Shown: piece by piece, positions 1 through 11,110 of the stretch
How positions within the stretch are numbered: position 1 is the stretch's first letter
How the letters are laid out: every line of letters starts with the position of its first letter
Assembly: GCF_036898095.1 (NCBI RefSeq)
Contig: NC_090730.1
Span: 22,537,666-22,601,665 of the forward strand
Source: Palaemon carinicauda
Lineage: Eukaryota; Arthropoda; Malacostraca; Decapoda; Palaemonidae
Length of the DNA: 64,000 nucleotides
Reading direction: 5' to 3'
Made by a program: the position numbers and the translations under genes
Notes under the pieces: model-generated
Seen by the model: only the letters and a program-made list of their open reading frames with translations
What the model was told of the DNA's origin: nothing
Databases searched by the model: none

Positions 1-796
1 TCGAGGAAAAATATCAAGTTTATTATGTTCACCTGGCCTGCGCGAGAATTTACTGCGCTCGCAGTTTTGAACATTTGCAAAGAAATATACATTTACAAAT
101 CTTTCTAATTATGATATTGCACATACATTATGATATATTTACTTGAATAGAGTTTGTAATTAACATATTTTCACAATTGCACCTATTTACTTTTCATTTA
201 AATATGTTTTGAATTACAAACTTTTCGACTTGTGAATACTTTTTGAACAGAAGTTTTTAAATCGTATTTCATTTACTTTGAAAGTATTTACCATTCTACT
301 TTTCCATCAATGGAAGGAATTTAGGAAGAAAATAATGAAGAAAATTAGTTGCCTGTGCTTTCTACTGTTAGAAAAATTGCCGTAAAAAAAACTGTAAATA
401 TCCTGGAATAAATGTTGCCAGGCATTTACCGTTTTTAAAAACGAATATATTGACGCAAAGGAGTGATATTACGGTCACCAACCCGTAAAAGATAATAACA
501 AAATTGGGGTAAAAAATATGGTCGAATGCATTTTACTAAATACAAAAACAGTATATTTTTTTCACGGAGAAATTTCTGATTAAAACTACATATATTTCAA
601 CAGTGCATTTAGCGAGTAGAAAAGAATAATGGAGAAATTGGTAGGCTGTCATACGTCAGTTTGCTATACTGTAATTGAATAAAAAGTAATGAGGGTTTGA
701 TTACGCTGACTTCAAACCAGCACAGACTCTGGCTTCTAGAGCAGCTAGTAAAGCAAATGTTTCATTATCTTCATAAGAAGTATTTTTTTTTAGAGG
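1..796. other. no gene recognised, AT-rich sequence
   Basis: No ORF with recognisable content, no tandem repeat and no TIR pair was seen on either strand. It is AT-rich spacer, possibly old unrecognised repeat. Confidence 0.5.
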
Positions 797-1100
797 CCGC
801 TGATAAATGACAAAGGCAAGGAACTGTGACATTGCCCTAGCAAGCAGGACAATGTATGTGATCAGCACCCAAGCCCCCGCGCCCTCCTCCCAAGCTAAGA
901 CCAAGGGAAGGGACAGGCAATGGCTGCTAACGACTCAACAGTATAGACCTATAGGCTCCCCAAACGTCCCCTCCTTAGCTCACAAGGATGGTGAGATTGC
1001 AACGACCAAAGGAACTAACGAATTTGATCGGGACTCAAACCCTAATACTGGCGATCAACAGGCAAGGACTGTACCAACAGGACCCACCACAATCCTACAG
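797..1100 (-). repeat. tRNA-derived SINE, antisense copy
   Basis: Read on the minus strand this matches the SINE at 21693-21908 almost throughout, including the stretches around 'gtgagctaagga' and 'cagccattgcctg'. A pol III B-box-like GGTTTGAGTCC lies at 1041-1031 (minus), and the head corresponds to an A-box-like segment near 1085. The open frame on the plus strand over this interval is a by-product of the repeat and not a gene. The 3' limit near 797 is approximate. Confidence 0.75.
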
Positions 1101-1319
1101 GAAATGGAAGTAACGAATACCGGAACAGGAAAATAGTGGGGCAGATCCACCAGCTAATTTAGTGACCTGAGGTCAAGGAACACGGGGCATGACCTTGGCG
1201 ATGCCACTGGGGCAGAAAAAGAAGCCCAACCGGTTATGAGTTGGTCAACATCCTGCCCGTAGAGTGAACGCCAGCGACAGGAGAATTACTTCATTTGCAT
1301 ACGAGAGATTTTTACCGCG

Positions 1320-1468
1320 ATCGGCAAGGCAGGGAGGGGAAGGTGAGGGGTTGGATGTGGGGAGGGGGGAGGGGGGGGAGTTGTAGAGTTGCTAGGTTTG
1401 GAGTGACAGTACAGTTGGAATCTGTTTACTTTGAAGGTAATAATAATAATAATATTAATAATATAAAA

Positions 1469-1510
<42 letters not shown>
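1320..1510. repeat. G-rich tract followed by (AAT)n and (CT)n microsatellites
   Basis: A GGGGA-rich tract (about 1330-1382) precedes (TAA)n at 1438-1466 and (CT)n at 1470-1508. Translations here are low complexity only. Confidence 0.85.
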
Positions 1511-1512
<2 letters not shown>

Positions 1513-1599
1513 ACTCAGACAAATATAGAACCCAATAATACTTGTTTTCATTTTGATGTCATTTTCTTTTCAACGATTTCTTGGTTTTAATTTAATTCG

Positions 1600-2320
1600 A
1601 TCTTTCCTATTAATTCAGTCTATCCAATTAATTCGATCTATCCTATTAATTCAATCGATCCTATTAATTCGATCTATCCTATTAATTCAATCGATCCTAT
1701 TAATTCGATCTATCCTATTAATTCGATCTATCCTATTAATTCAATCGATCCTATTAATTCGAGTGATCCTATTAATTCAATCTATCCTATTAATTCAATC
1801 GATCCTATTAATTCGAGTGATCCTATTAATTTGATCTATCCTATTAATTCAATCTATCCTATTAATTCAATTTATCCTATTAATTCAATCTATCCTAATA
1901 ATTCAATCTGTCCTACTGCTTAAATCTATCCTATTACTTAAATCTATCCTATTAATTCAATTTATCCTATTAATTCAATTTATCCTATTAATTCAATCTA
2001 TCCTATTACTTAAATATATCCAATTGATTCAATCTATCCTATTGATTCAATCTATCCTATTAATTCAATTTATCCTATTAATTTAATCTATCCTAATCAA
2101 TTCAATCAATCCTATTACTTAAATCTATCCTATTACTTAAATCTGTCCTATTAATTCAATATATCCTATTAATTCAATTTATCCTATTAATTCAATCTAT
2201 CCTAATAATTCAATCTATCCTATTACTTAAATCTATCCTATTAATTCAATTTATCCTATTAATTCAATCCATCCTATTACTTAAATCTATCCTATTGATT
2301 CAATCTATCCTATTAATTCA
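1600..2320. repeat. 18-bp minisatellite
   Basis: About 40 tandem copies of an 18-bp unit of the type attaattcaatctatcct. Variants alternate cgatct/caatct/gagtga in the first half, and an 'attactt aaatct' variant appears in the second half. Because 18 is a multiple of 3, a plus-strand frame stays open at 1553-1834 with a six-residue periodic peptide. That peptide is an artefact of the repeat. Confidence 0.93.
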
Positions 2321-2587
2321 GACCAAATATCGCAAATTTTCTGATACTAATATCGGGTAGTCGAATCGGTAGAACTTCAAAAGTTCATTATGAATAGGCC
2401 GACATAAGTATCTATTAATACTTTATATGTGCAAGATCTTGTTTTATTGTTATTACCCTTCTTAAAATATTTCATTTTTAATTGTTGATTATTTCTCATA
2501 TAGTATCTTCATTTTCCTTTCCTCGGTGGACTATTTTTCATTGTTGGAGCATCCTTCTTCTCTAACTAGGGTTATAGCTTAGCTGAC

Positions 2588-2615
2588 AACAACAACAACA
2601 ACAATGATAATAATA

Positions 2616-2672
<57 letters not shown>

Positions 2673-2692
2673 TAAATGAGCAAAATGCCAAA

Positions 2693-2780
<88 letters not shown>

Positions 2781-2820
2781 CATTTGTGGCTATATAATTC
2801 ACCTTAAGGAAACCCTATTT

Positions 2821-2882
<62 letters not shown>

Positions 2883-2887
2883 AGAGG
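2588..2887. repeat. (CAA)n, (TAA)n and (GA)n microsatellite cluster
   Basis: (CAA)n at about 2588-2604, (TAA)n at 2606-2668, and two long (GA)n arrays at 2697-2776 and 2824-2886 separated by about 45 bp of unique sequence. No coding content. Confidence 0.95.
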
Positions 2888-3062
2888 TCTAAGATAACCT
2901 TCTGTCGCATAAGTGGCACACAAAGATAAGGAAACTCTTATGTCCAGCGATGCTCTCTTATCTGCGGGTTGTCCCAATTTCTTTGTACTGAAGAATATTT
3001 TGTCTGATATTTATCGAAGGTTTAGAATGTTTTCAGTGACATGATTTACATACGCACAAACG

Positions 3063-3264
<202 letters not shown>

Positions 3265-3266
<2 letters not shown>

Positions 3267-3421
3267 ATCTAATTTAATGTTGTTGCCGTTCTTAAAATAT
3301 TTTATTCAATAGTTCATTACTTCTCATGTGGTTTATTTATTTCCTTGTTTCCTTTCCTCATGGGTTTTTTATAACCCTGTTGGAGCCATTGCGCTTATAG
3401 CCTTCTGCTTTTCCAACTAGA
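3265..3421 (+). repeat. LINE A 3' UTR tail fragment
   Basis: Matches the terminal 3' UTR of the LINE at 24605-26424: a 'gttgttgccgttcttaaaatatttta' type start, then the ggctattttccctgttggagcc / gcttatagcatcttgcttttccaactag blocks. It stops at 'ccaactag' without its usual (TAA)n tail, where an inverted repeat fragment begins. Confidence 0.8.
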
Positions 3422-3424
3422 GAA

Positions 3425-3908
3425 GTAATTAACAATTAAAATAAAATAATTTAAGGACAGTAACAATATAAGATATAAGATAGAATAGAGTGCCCGAGTG
3501 TACCCTCAAGCAAGAGAATTAACCCAAGACAGTGGAAGACCACGGTACAGAGGGTATGGTACTACCTAAGACTAGAGAACAATGGTTTAATTTCGGAGTG
3601 TCCTTCTCTGAGTAGTGAGTCTCTTCTACCCCTTACCAAGAGGAAAGTAGCCACTGAACATTTATAGTTGACAACTTGAGCGAGGAAGAATTGTTTGGTA
3701 ATCTCGGTGTTGTCAGGTGTATGAGAACAGAGGAGAATCTGTAAAGAATAGGCCAGACTATTCGGTGCATGTGTAGGCAAAGAGAAAATGAGTCTTAACC
3801 TAAGAGAGGCATCCAATGTAGTACTGTCTGGTCAGTCAAAGGACCCCACAACTCTCTAGCCTTAGTATCTTCACGGGCAGCTGGTGCCCTGGCCAACCTG
3901 CTACCAAC
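3425..3908 (-). repeat. long SINE-like repeat (tail-sharing family), minus copy
   Basis: On the plus strand this reads 'gtgcccgagtgtaccctcaagcaagag ... tggtgccctggccaac', the reverse complement of the body seen at 46951-47575. It lacks the shared 3' tail. Its head end at 3908 is followed by (TAA)n at 3911-3952. Confidence 0.8.
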
Positions 3909-3909
3909 A

Positions 3910-3910
<1 letters not shown>

Positions 3911-3954
<44 letters not shown>

Positions 3955-4032
3955 TGAGGTACGAAATTACAAACAAGTTTGAATATTTGAATAATAACCC
4001 AGAAGAAGAAGAAGAAGAAGAAGAGAGAGAGG

Positions 4033-4097
<65 letters not shown>
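3911..4097. repeat. (TAA)n, (GAA)n and (GA)n microsatellites
   Basis: (TAA)n at 3911-3953, (GAA)n at 4003-4023 and interrupted (GA)n up to 4096. No gene. Confidence 0.93.
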
Positions 4098-4100
<3 letters not shown>

Positions 4101-4275
4101 ATAATTTAAATGTCACATTCATGAAAGCCTTTTGTATTGGTGATATAGTTTCCATCTCACTTTAGGGTATATACCTAAATAAAACAAAAATCGAAAACCC
4201 TAATTATAAATTACAGTTAAATTGTTTCTTTTCTCATAGGTGTTAATTAATGTTAATTCTTTCATTTCTGTGTTA

Positions 4276-4302
4276 TTATTATTATTATTATTATTAATAT
4301 TA

Positions 4303-4338
<36 letters not shown>

Positions 4339-4655
4339 TTCCAGCTAAGCTACAACCCTAGTTGGAAAAGCAAGATGCTATAAGCCCAAGGGTTTCCAAC
4401 AGGGAAAGATAGCCCAGTGAGGAAAGGAAATAAGGAAGTAAATAAACGATATAAAAAGTAATGGAAAATTAAAATAAAATATTCTAAAAATGTTAACAAA
4501 ATTAAAACATATACATAAACTATGAAAGGAATTATGTCAGCCTGTTCAACATAAAAACATTTGCTGCGAGTTTGAACTTTTGAAGTTTCTACTGATTCAA
4601 ATACCCGATTAGGAAGATCATTCCACGACTTGGTCACAGCTGGAATGAAAGTTCT
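4276..4655 (-). pseudogene. 5'-truncated LINE A copy (C-terminal codons plus 3' UTR)
   Basis: Reverse complement of the end of the LINE at 24605-26424. On the minus strand it carries the RT C-terminal remnant (WNDLPNRVFESVE, codons near 4625-4585), then the 3' UTR blocks, and ends in (TAA)n, seen as (TTA)n at 4276-4336. The continuous 95-codon minus frame at 4350-4637 is this remnant read into the UTR. It shows directly that the abundant short tail repeat derives from a protein-coding LINE. Confidence 0.85.
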
Positions 4656-4763
4656 AGCTATGTGAACTATTATTATATTTCACTGTTGAAATCAGGAATA
4701 ATGATTCTTATTGTGCCCACGAGGGGGTAGATGGAGATGGTTTGGTTATGCTCTTCGCACTCC

Positions 4764-4955
4764 CCAAGAGAGATTAGTTCACCAAATGTTCAGCTGGGCC
4801 CCCACAAGGCACTAAAAGAATCGAAAGACCTAGGCCTACATGGCTGAGGACTCTGACGCGCGAAGTAGGAGATGATGAATGGAGAAGTATTGAATTAAAA
4901 GCTCAAGATAGAGACGACTGGTGGAATCTAACCGAGGCCCTTTGCGTCAATAAGC

Positions 4956-5021
<66 letters not shown>

Positions 5022-5107
5022 GATGATGAATGGAGAAGTATTGAATTAAAAGCTCAAGATAGAGACGACTGGCGAAATCTAACCGGAGCACTTTGCGTCA
5101 ATAGTCG

Positions 5108-5178
<71 letters not shown>

Positions 5179-5271
5179 AGAGGAGATGAATGAAAGAAGT
5201 ATTGAATTAAAAGCTCAAGATAGAGACGACTGGCGAAATCTAACCGAGGCCCTTTGTGTCAATAAGCGTAG

Positions 5272-5337
<66 letters not shown>

Positions 5338-5404
5338 ATTGATTTAAAAGCTCAAGATAAAGACGACTGGCGGAATTAACCGAGGCCCTTTGCGTCAATA
5401 AGCG

Positions 5405-5468
<64 letters not shown>
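4764..5468 (+). repeat. four tandem copies of a non-LTR C-terminal segment separated by (GA)n
   Basis: The first copy carries a C-terminal tail typical of non-LTR reverse transcriptases (RPRPTWLRTL, then DDEWRSIELKAQDRDDW; frame starting near 4822). A segment of about 85 bp ('gaagtattgaattaaaagc' to 'gcgtcaataagcgtagg') recurs at 4870-4958, 5025-5110, 5183-5271 and 5332-5408. Each copy is followed by a (GA)n run of 30-70 bp. The copies differ by few substitutions, so the array grew after the LINE fragment inserted. Confidence 0.85.
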
Positions 5469-5472
<4 letters not shown>

Positions 5473-5810
5473 GCTACCTGTCATTAAAGATATCTCCATA
5501 TTTAGCAAGCTTGTTAATATTGTTGCAAGATGCCAGCCGGACTCATTTTGGCGAAGTCAAGGTCGGTCAGTTAGTACTATAAATTATGGTGGGTGGTTGT
5601 AATAAGCGCGAATCTGATTTGATTCTGTCCTTTTAAAAGACCTTTATCTGGGAGTCTTTTGTTCTCAGCGTTGGTTAAATTCAGCCAAAGACTTTCTCTG
5701 CGAGTCTTGTTTTTAGCATAGGTCTATCCAAAGTCTAGAATCTAGACCTTAGGTCTATCCAAAGTCTAGACCTTACTAGACCTTAGGTCTATCTAAAGTC
5801 TAGACCTTAC
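5469..5810. other. spacer with local AGGTCTA tandem repeat
   Basis: Unique sequence up to about 5720, then imperfect repeats of 'tctagaccttaggtctatccaaag' at about 5725-5810. These repeats are the insertion target of the transposon that follows. No ORF of interest. Confidence 0.6.
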
Positions 5811-6012
5811 TATAGTCTGTCCAGAATGTCATGAAACATAGAGTAGGTTTCCGACTTTGCCGCTTTGCGCCAATTTCATTCATTAAATCTCACTTAAGGC
5901 GAAAAAACAGTGTAGATTTGGCATACACTTTGCCACATCTCTCTCTGTCTCAGGTCAGGAAGTTTAAGTAGCTTATCACTTTGGTTCTGATACCCAAGCG
6001 TGACGGTTTAAG

Positions 6013-7079
6013 ATGGAAGGCTCCCCACGACAGCAATTAAGTGCTCAGAAGTGCGTTTTACGAAGGACAGTTCTCGGTTATTATGTCAGAAAGGAAATTC
6101 CAACGCTGGATACATTCTACTTAAAGTCTAAGAAAATATTGGATTTAGTGGATGCAGAGAATCTTTACGTAAGATACTCAAAGAAATTGGATTTAAATAC
6201 GGAAGAGTTAACGGGCGGAAATTTCTACTGGAGAGAAGTGATATTGCAAGTGCCAAGACCAAGTTCTTACGTGAAATGAAAAATATTAGGGGTACAGGAA
6301 AAAAGTCTGTTATATTTCTGGGTGAAACCTGGATTAATCAGAATTATACAGTCACCAAGTGTTGGATGGATGAAAGTTCGACAGGAGCAACTGGAATAAA
6401 CCCACCAATCAGGAAAGGGAGTAGAATTGTCATTTTGCATGCTGGATTTGAGCAAGGATTCGTGCCAAATGCACAGTTGGTATTCCAAGCAAAGAACGAC
6501 GGTGACTATCACCACCAAATGAGTCACATTGTATTCGAAAAATGGTTTCGAGAGCAGTTCATACCCAATATACCACAACAGTCCGTCATAATTATGGACA
6601 ACGCATCATACCATTCAGTGCAAAGTGACAAAGCTCCTACCATGGCAAGCACAAAGGGAGCGATCCAAGACTGGTTAAGAAATAAAGGTGAAAATCCCCT
6701 AGAATATCTGACGAAGTGTGAATTGCTTGAAATGGTGAAAGCAGTGAAACATGGAAATGCTCCAAAATATGTCATCGACAAAATAGCTTTGGAAAAAAGT
6801 CACAGGGTCGTAAGGCTCCCACCCTATCACTGCCATTGTAGTGCAATTGAACTCATTTGGGCGCAGGTTAAAGACTATGTAGCCAAAAGGAATACATTTA
6901 AAATGGCAGATCTAACATCTTTGCTGCAAGTGGCACTGTCATGCGTGACAGCAGAAAATTGGAAAAATTCCGTTAATCATGTTGAAAACATCATTATAAA
7001 AGACACAGAGAATGATGTTGCTGTGAATCAGTTTGTTGATTCATTTGTTATAGAAGTAACTTCATCTGATGAAGAATAG
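6013..7079 (+). pseudogene. DDE transposase of IS630/Tc1-like superfamily, frameshifted
   Basis: Cut-and-paste transposase remnant. Two frames carry it. The first starts at ATG 6013 and ends at 6279; the second is open from 6132 to 7079 and carries all of the DDE core, so a frameshift lies at about 6132-6155. In the second frame (numbered from ATG 6276), LGETW at 15-19 occupies the place of the family's L-D-E-T-W box. The first catalytic Asp is therefore Gly16 (GGT, 6321-6323). MDNASYHS follows with D108, and a PPYHC...AIELIW block with E192. The second-Asp-to-Glu spacing of 83 residues is far longer than the 34-39 of classical Tc1/mariner, and resembles the long-spacing arthropod DDE_3 groups. 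The N-terminal DNA-binding part is short or degraded. Frameshift plus Asp loss make it very probably inactive. Confidence 0.88.
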
Positions 7080-7439
7080 TACAGAACACATTAATGCTGA
7101 AAAACACTGGAGGATTATCTTGATTTAATTTAATGAAAACTTCTGTTTTATTTTGTTGTTTAGTTTTATCCTGTGATGGTAAACAACACATATTTTTGTA
7201 AACAATTTATTTTATGGGAAAAATCTTTATCGATTTCACTGCATACATTTGTTTTACTCCTTGTTTCTATGTTAGAGGTTTCATCCTCATATGAGAATTT
7301 ACTTCCTGTTAAAGAAAATGTCTATTAATTCTATCGTTTCATTATCCTAAAATCCAAGAAATTGTTTTAATGGAGAAAAGTATTATTTTATGAAATATTT
7401 GATGTTTGGCACATTCATCAATTCTACAACAAATATGGT

Positions 7440-7478
<39 letters not shown>

Positions 7479-7697
7479 ATGACGATGCCAGGCTACAGAT
7501 ATCTCCAAGAACTTGACTACACATTTGATAATGTTCAAATATAAACTGATTCAATCAGAATTCAAATTACATTAAGATTCCAGTATTGTACTGAACTAGA
7601 TTGATCGTAGGGTACAGAACGTTAAATTTTTATTTTCATCTGAGATGGATCTCTTCAAAGTTGTAGAAATACTGTGATCTGTATTGAAGGACATTTA
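7080..7697. other. transposon 3' non-coding region with (GA)n
   Basis: AT-rich downstream region of the transposon. It contains (GA)n at 7439-7478. No gene seen. Confidence 0.6.
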
Positions 7698-8289
7698 AGG
7701 TCCAGTCACACATGCATGTTCTCACCCGGTATGTCCTCCCGTATGCCCATACGCGGCCAAACGTGCGTTTTAACCACGCCCACACAGGTATTGAATTGTG
7801 CCGCACAACGTTGCACCTACGTTGCACCTACGCACGTCAGTATGACGTTAGTACTGCGTTAGTGTGACGTAGTGCGTGAGTGGCAGCCGTTGTGCGTTGT
7901 ACTTACGTTGTGCATACGTTATGTGGACCTACTGTATGGACATACTTCCAGGTAGTACGTGAAGGGTCACGCAAGCATAACGTCTTTACTAGGTATGGTG
8001 ACGTAGGTGGTACGTCAAGTGCCGTCAGAGCTACGTCAGAGCAACGTCAGAGCTACGTCAGACTTTCGTCAGAGGTATATCAGCGCGAGGTTGGTGCCAG
8101 GCATGCCTCCTCTATACTCCCAGGTATAAAAAGGGTGCTGGGCGGTACCTGACAGTCATTCACCATCCAACTACCATTTTTAAAATATTTTATTTTTCCT
8201 TATTTCCTTTCCGCACTGGGCTATTTTCCCTGTTGGGGCCCCTGGGCTTATAGCATCCTGCTTTTCCAACTAGGGTTGTAGCTTAGCAT

Positions 8290-8352
<63 letters not shown>

Positions 8353-8934
8353 GCCGAAATCGAATGGTTATTATCGGGATGAAGTTTCACACTTGCTCTG
8401 GTTTTACTATATTTGGTAGCTCCTTTGTTTCTTCGTGTTTTAGGGTTTTTTTTTTATGCATGTTTAGGCCAGCCGTACGGCTCTCTCTGTCACACTGAAG
8501 CCATGTTGCCGCGCCGCTGCCTTAACGCTACCTGGCGGTGGCGTGGGTTGGCGTGTTTGGCGGGGAAACAGCCACAATACGTGAAGATGGCGTTGGGCTT
8601 CCTTAGCACTGACGTTATACATTACGTATGTTCACGTATGTTCCGGTTGCCCCTAGGTTGGCCTCCCGTGCGCCCAACGTATAGTCAAGTACAATCACGG
8701 ATACGTGACGACCCACGTATATTGTGAGCTGCCCACAATATACGTGGCCCTCGCCGTACCGCCAGGTATCCACGAGGGTACCGTTCATACGGCAAGGTAC
8801 GTCCTAGGTTGCTGGGACGTTTCCACAATTACTGCGTTGCACGAACCAGCGAACTGCGTTGTACTGACGTTATACGTGCACTTTTTGATACGTGATAATA
8901 CGGCTGGCCTAAACATGCATGTGTGACTGGACTT
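7698..8934. mobile_element. CpG/ACGT-rich non-autonomous element, PIF/Harbinger-like borders
   Basis: Terminal inverted repeats: tccagtcacacatgcatgtt at 7701-7720 pairs perfectly with 8912-8931. Both ends are flanked by TTA (7695-7697, 8935-8937), as in PIF/Harbinger elements. The body is strikingly rich in ACGT and CGT words compared with its AT-rich surroundings and has no credible coding frame. A second inverted pair ('gcatgtttaggccagccgta' near 8459 against 8898-8920) suggests an internal rearranged or nested copy. A LINE A tail has inserted at 8171-8351. Confidence 0.7.
8171..8351 (+). repeat. LINE A 3' tail copy
   Basis: Shared 3' tail blocks followed by (TAA)n at about 8292-8351. It is inserted inside the CpG-rich element. 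Confidence 0.88.
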
Positions 8935-9316
8935 TTACTTGTCTCCCGTACTTTGTATGGTGCTCGAACTCTCTCTAAAAATTTTTTTTTTACATGAATG
9001 TTTTTAAAATAAACAAAGCAATCAACTTTAAGAGCTGTTTTCGAAACACAAGGTCAACTTAATCCACAACAACCATTCAGCTTTTGTGTGACTGGAAAGA
9101 TCCAGATTATGGGATTAAAAAGGAAATTTTACGACCGTATTAAAGGACCCGGAATGGAAGGATGCTGGGATTAGCTTGAGTTAGATTAAAAGTCTTGAGG
9201 AAGTTTGGCATCGCCGCAAACCTACTAGATGTTTCATGACATTCTGGACAGACTATAGACCTTAGGTCTATCTAGCCAAAAGATCCCGGCATAAATTAAC
9301 TTTAGTCTCAGTGACA

Positions 9317-9317
<1 letters not shown>

Positions 9318-9382
<65 letters not shown>

Positions 9383-9625
9383 AGTAAGCTACGACCCTAG
9401 TTGGAAAAGCAAGATGCTATAAGCCCAAGGGCTCCAATAAGGAAAAATAGCCCAGTGAAGAAAGGAAATAAGGAAATAAATAAACGACATGAGAAAAAAA
9501 TAACTATAAAATATCTTAAGAACAGTAACAACATCAAAACAGATTTGTCATTTATAAACTATGAAAAGACTTACGTCAGCCTGATCAACATAAAAACATT
9601 TGCTGCAACTTTGAACTTTTGAAGT
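9318..9625 (-). repeat. LINE A 3' end, minus copy with (TAA)n
   Basis: (TTA)n at 9318-9380 followed by the reverse complement of the LINE 3' UTR. It ends at about 9625 in the 'catttgctgcaactttgaacttttgaag' coding remnant. The plus-strand frame 9401-9622 is a shadow. Confidence 0.87.
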
Positions 9626-9992
9626 TATATTGGGATTATGATGATACTCTCTTTATTATTATAATTTTTAATTTGAAATATACAAAATTTCATGCTTAAT
9701 TTTTTTTTTTAATTTAATAAAATCTTGAAAAAAGATACTCATAACTTCAATGAATGTTAGACCGATCGTCTACACTACAGAAATCGGTGAGTACTCTCGC
9801 TTAGAATACGGAAAACGTCTATACCAAGTTACTGTGTGTGAATAATAACGGAATATTTTTACCCATATTTGATGGCAACAATCTCTAGTATTCAGAGCTT
9901 CGAGATTGTCGTCAACACAGAGATGATATTTTTTATTACAGATTTGACAGCAAAAGAGACTTCTTAATTTTGTGAAACTTTGTGCTATTTTT

Positions 9993-10045
<53 letters not shown>

Positions 10046-10105
10046 TATCACAAATCTTATAAGGAACATTTGCAGTAAAATCTTTAAACGGAATAATTCA
10101 CTAAC
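9626..10105. other. spacer with (GA)n
   Basis: No gene recognised. (GA)n array at 9994-10041. Confidence 0.6.
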
Positions 10106-10109
10106 CATG

Positions 10110-10374
10110 CCACTGTTTTGGGGTAGAGTTCTCTTGCTTGAAATTGCACTCCGGCACACTATTTTATCCTTTTTCTCTTCCTCTTGTTTTTTTTTAGTTT
10201 ATATATGAAAGATCTATAATAATGTTGTTACTGTTCCAATAATATTTTGATTGTTCATTACTTCTCTTGTAATTTATTTATTTTCTTATTTCTTTTCCTC
10301 ACTGGGTTATTTTTTCTCTGTTGGAGCCCTTGGGCTTATAGCATCCTGCTTTTCCAACTAGGGCCGTAGCTTAG

Positions 10375-10446
<72 letters not shown>
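10110..10446 (+). repeat. tail-sharing long repeat, 3' part, with (TAA)n
   Basis: Begins in the body of the long repeat ('agagttctcttgcttgaaattgcact') and runs through the shared tail to (TAA)n at 10375-10445. Confidence 0.85.
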
Positions 10447-10630
10447 GATTTGCGTAGTTTTATTCACATGCGAATAAACCTACGCAAATTTCACACCCTA
10501 TTTAGATCGTAGCCAAGCCATATGACAAACTGGATTATTTTTTTTATTGGCTTGTTCTGTATGCATTGAACTTGTAACGATATGGGGTTAGATATCTTGA
10601 TATATTTCATGTAAATAAAAACAGCAGTCT

Positions 10631-10632
10631 CT

Positions 10633-10671
<39 letters not shown>
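10631..10671. repeat. (CT)n microsatellite
   Basis: Nearly pure CT run. Confidence 0.95.
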
Positions 10672-10674
<3 letters not shown>

Positions 10675-10754
10675 TGTCTGAAAGTTATTTCACTATTTAG
10701 GTTAACATGGACGCAATGATATTTAAGATGGCTGGCTCTAAATTCCCCCCTTTG

Positions 10755-11110
10755 TACTAAATAATTGAGAAATAATAAACAATATAATAAAATATTTTAA
10801 GAACAGTAACAACATTCGAACAGCTCTTTCATATATAAACTAATTTATAAAATAGACTTATGTCAGCTTGTTCAACATAGAAACATTTGAACTTTTGAAG
10901 TTCTACTGATTGAACTACCTGATTAGGAAGAGTATTCCACAACTTGGTCACAGCTGGAATAAAACTTCTAGAATACTGTGTAGCATTGAGCCACATGAAG
11001 GAGAAGGCCCAATATTAGAATTAAGTGCATACCTAGTACAGAGTTGGCATTTTTTTTATACCCAGCACAGAATATGCATTTTTTTTATTACCAGAATGAA
11101 TGAAAATAGC
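10755..11110 (-). pseudogene. LINE A 3' fragment, minus, tail lost
   Basis: Reverse complement of the LINE RT C-terminus and proximal 3' UTR: the 'cagcttgttcaacatagaaac' and 'ttccacaacttggtcacagctgg' blocks match 25975-26120. The terminal tail and (TAA)n are absent. Confidence 0.75.

Larger units (their letters stand above)
5813..9255 (+). mobile_element. IS630/Tc1-mariner-like DNA transposon with nested insertions
   Basis: Inverted termini: TAGTCTGTCCAGAATGTC starts at 5813, and its complement ends at 9255. The match runs about 29 bp perfectly (to 'gaaacat') and then weakly for about 20 more. TA dinucleotides flank both ends (5811-5812, 9256-9257). An unoccupied version of the target (gaccttacTAgaccttagg) sits next door at 5769-5787, which fixes the borders. 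Inside are a broken DDE transposase (6013-7079) and a separate TTA-flanked element (7698-8934). Without that insertion the transposon would be about 2.2 kb, normal for the superfamily. Confidence 0.8.

Noticed and set aside
807..1136. 109-codon plus-strand ORF
   Set aside because: It coincides with an antisense tRNA-derived SINE; its translation has no family resemblance.
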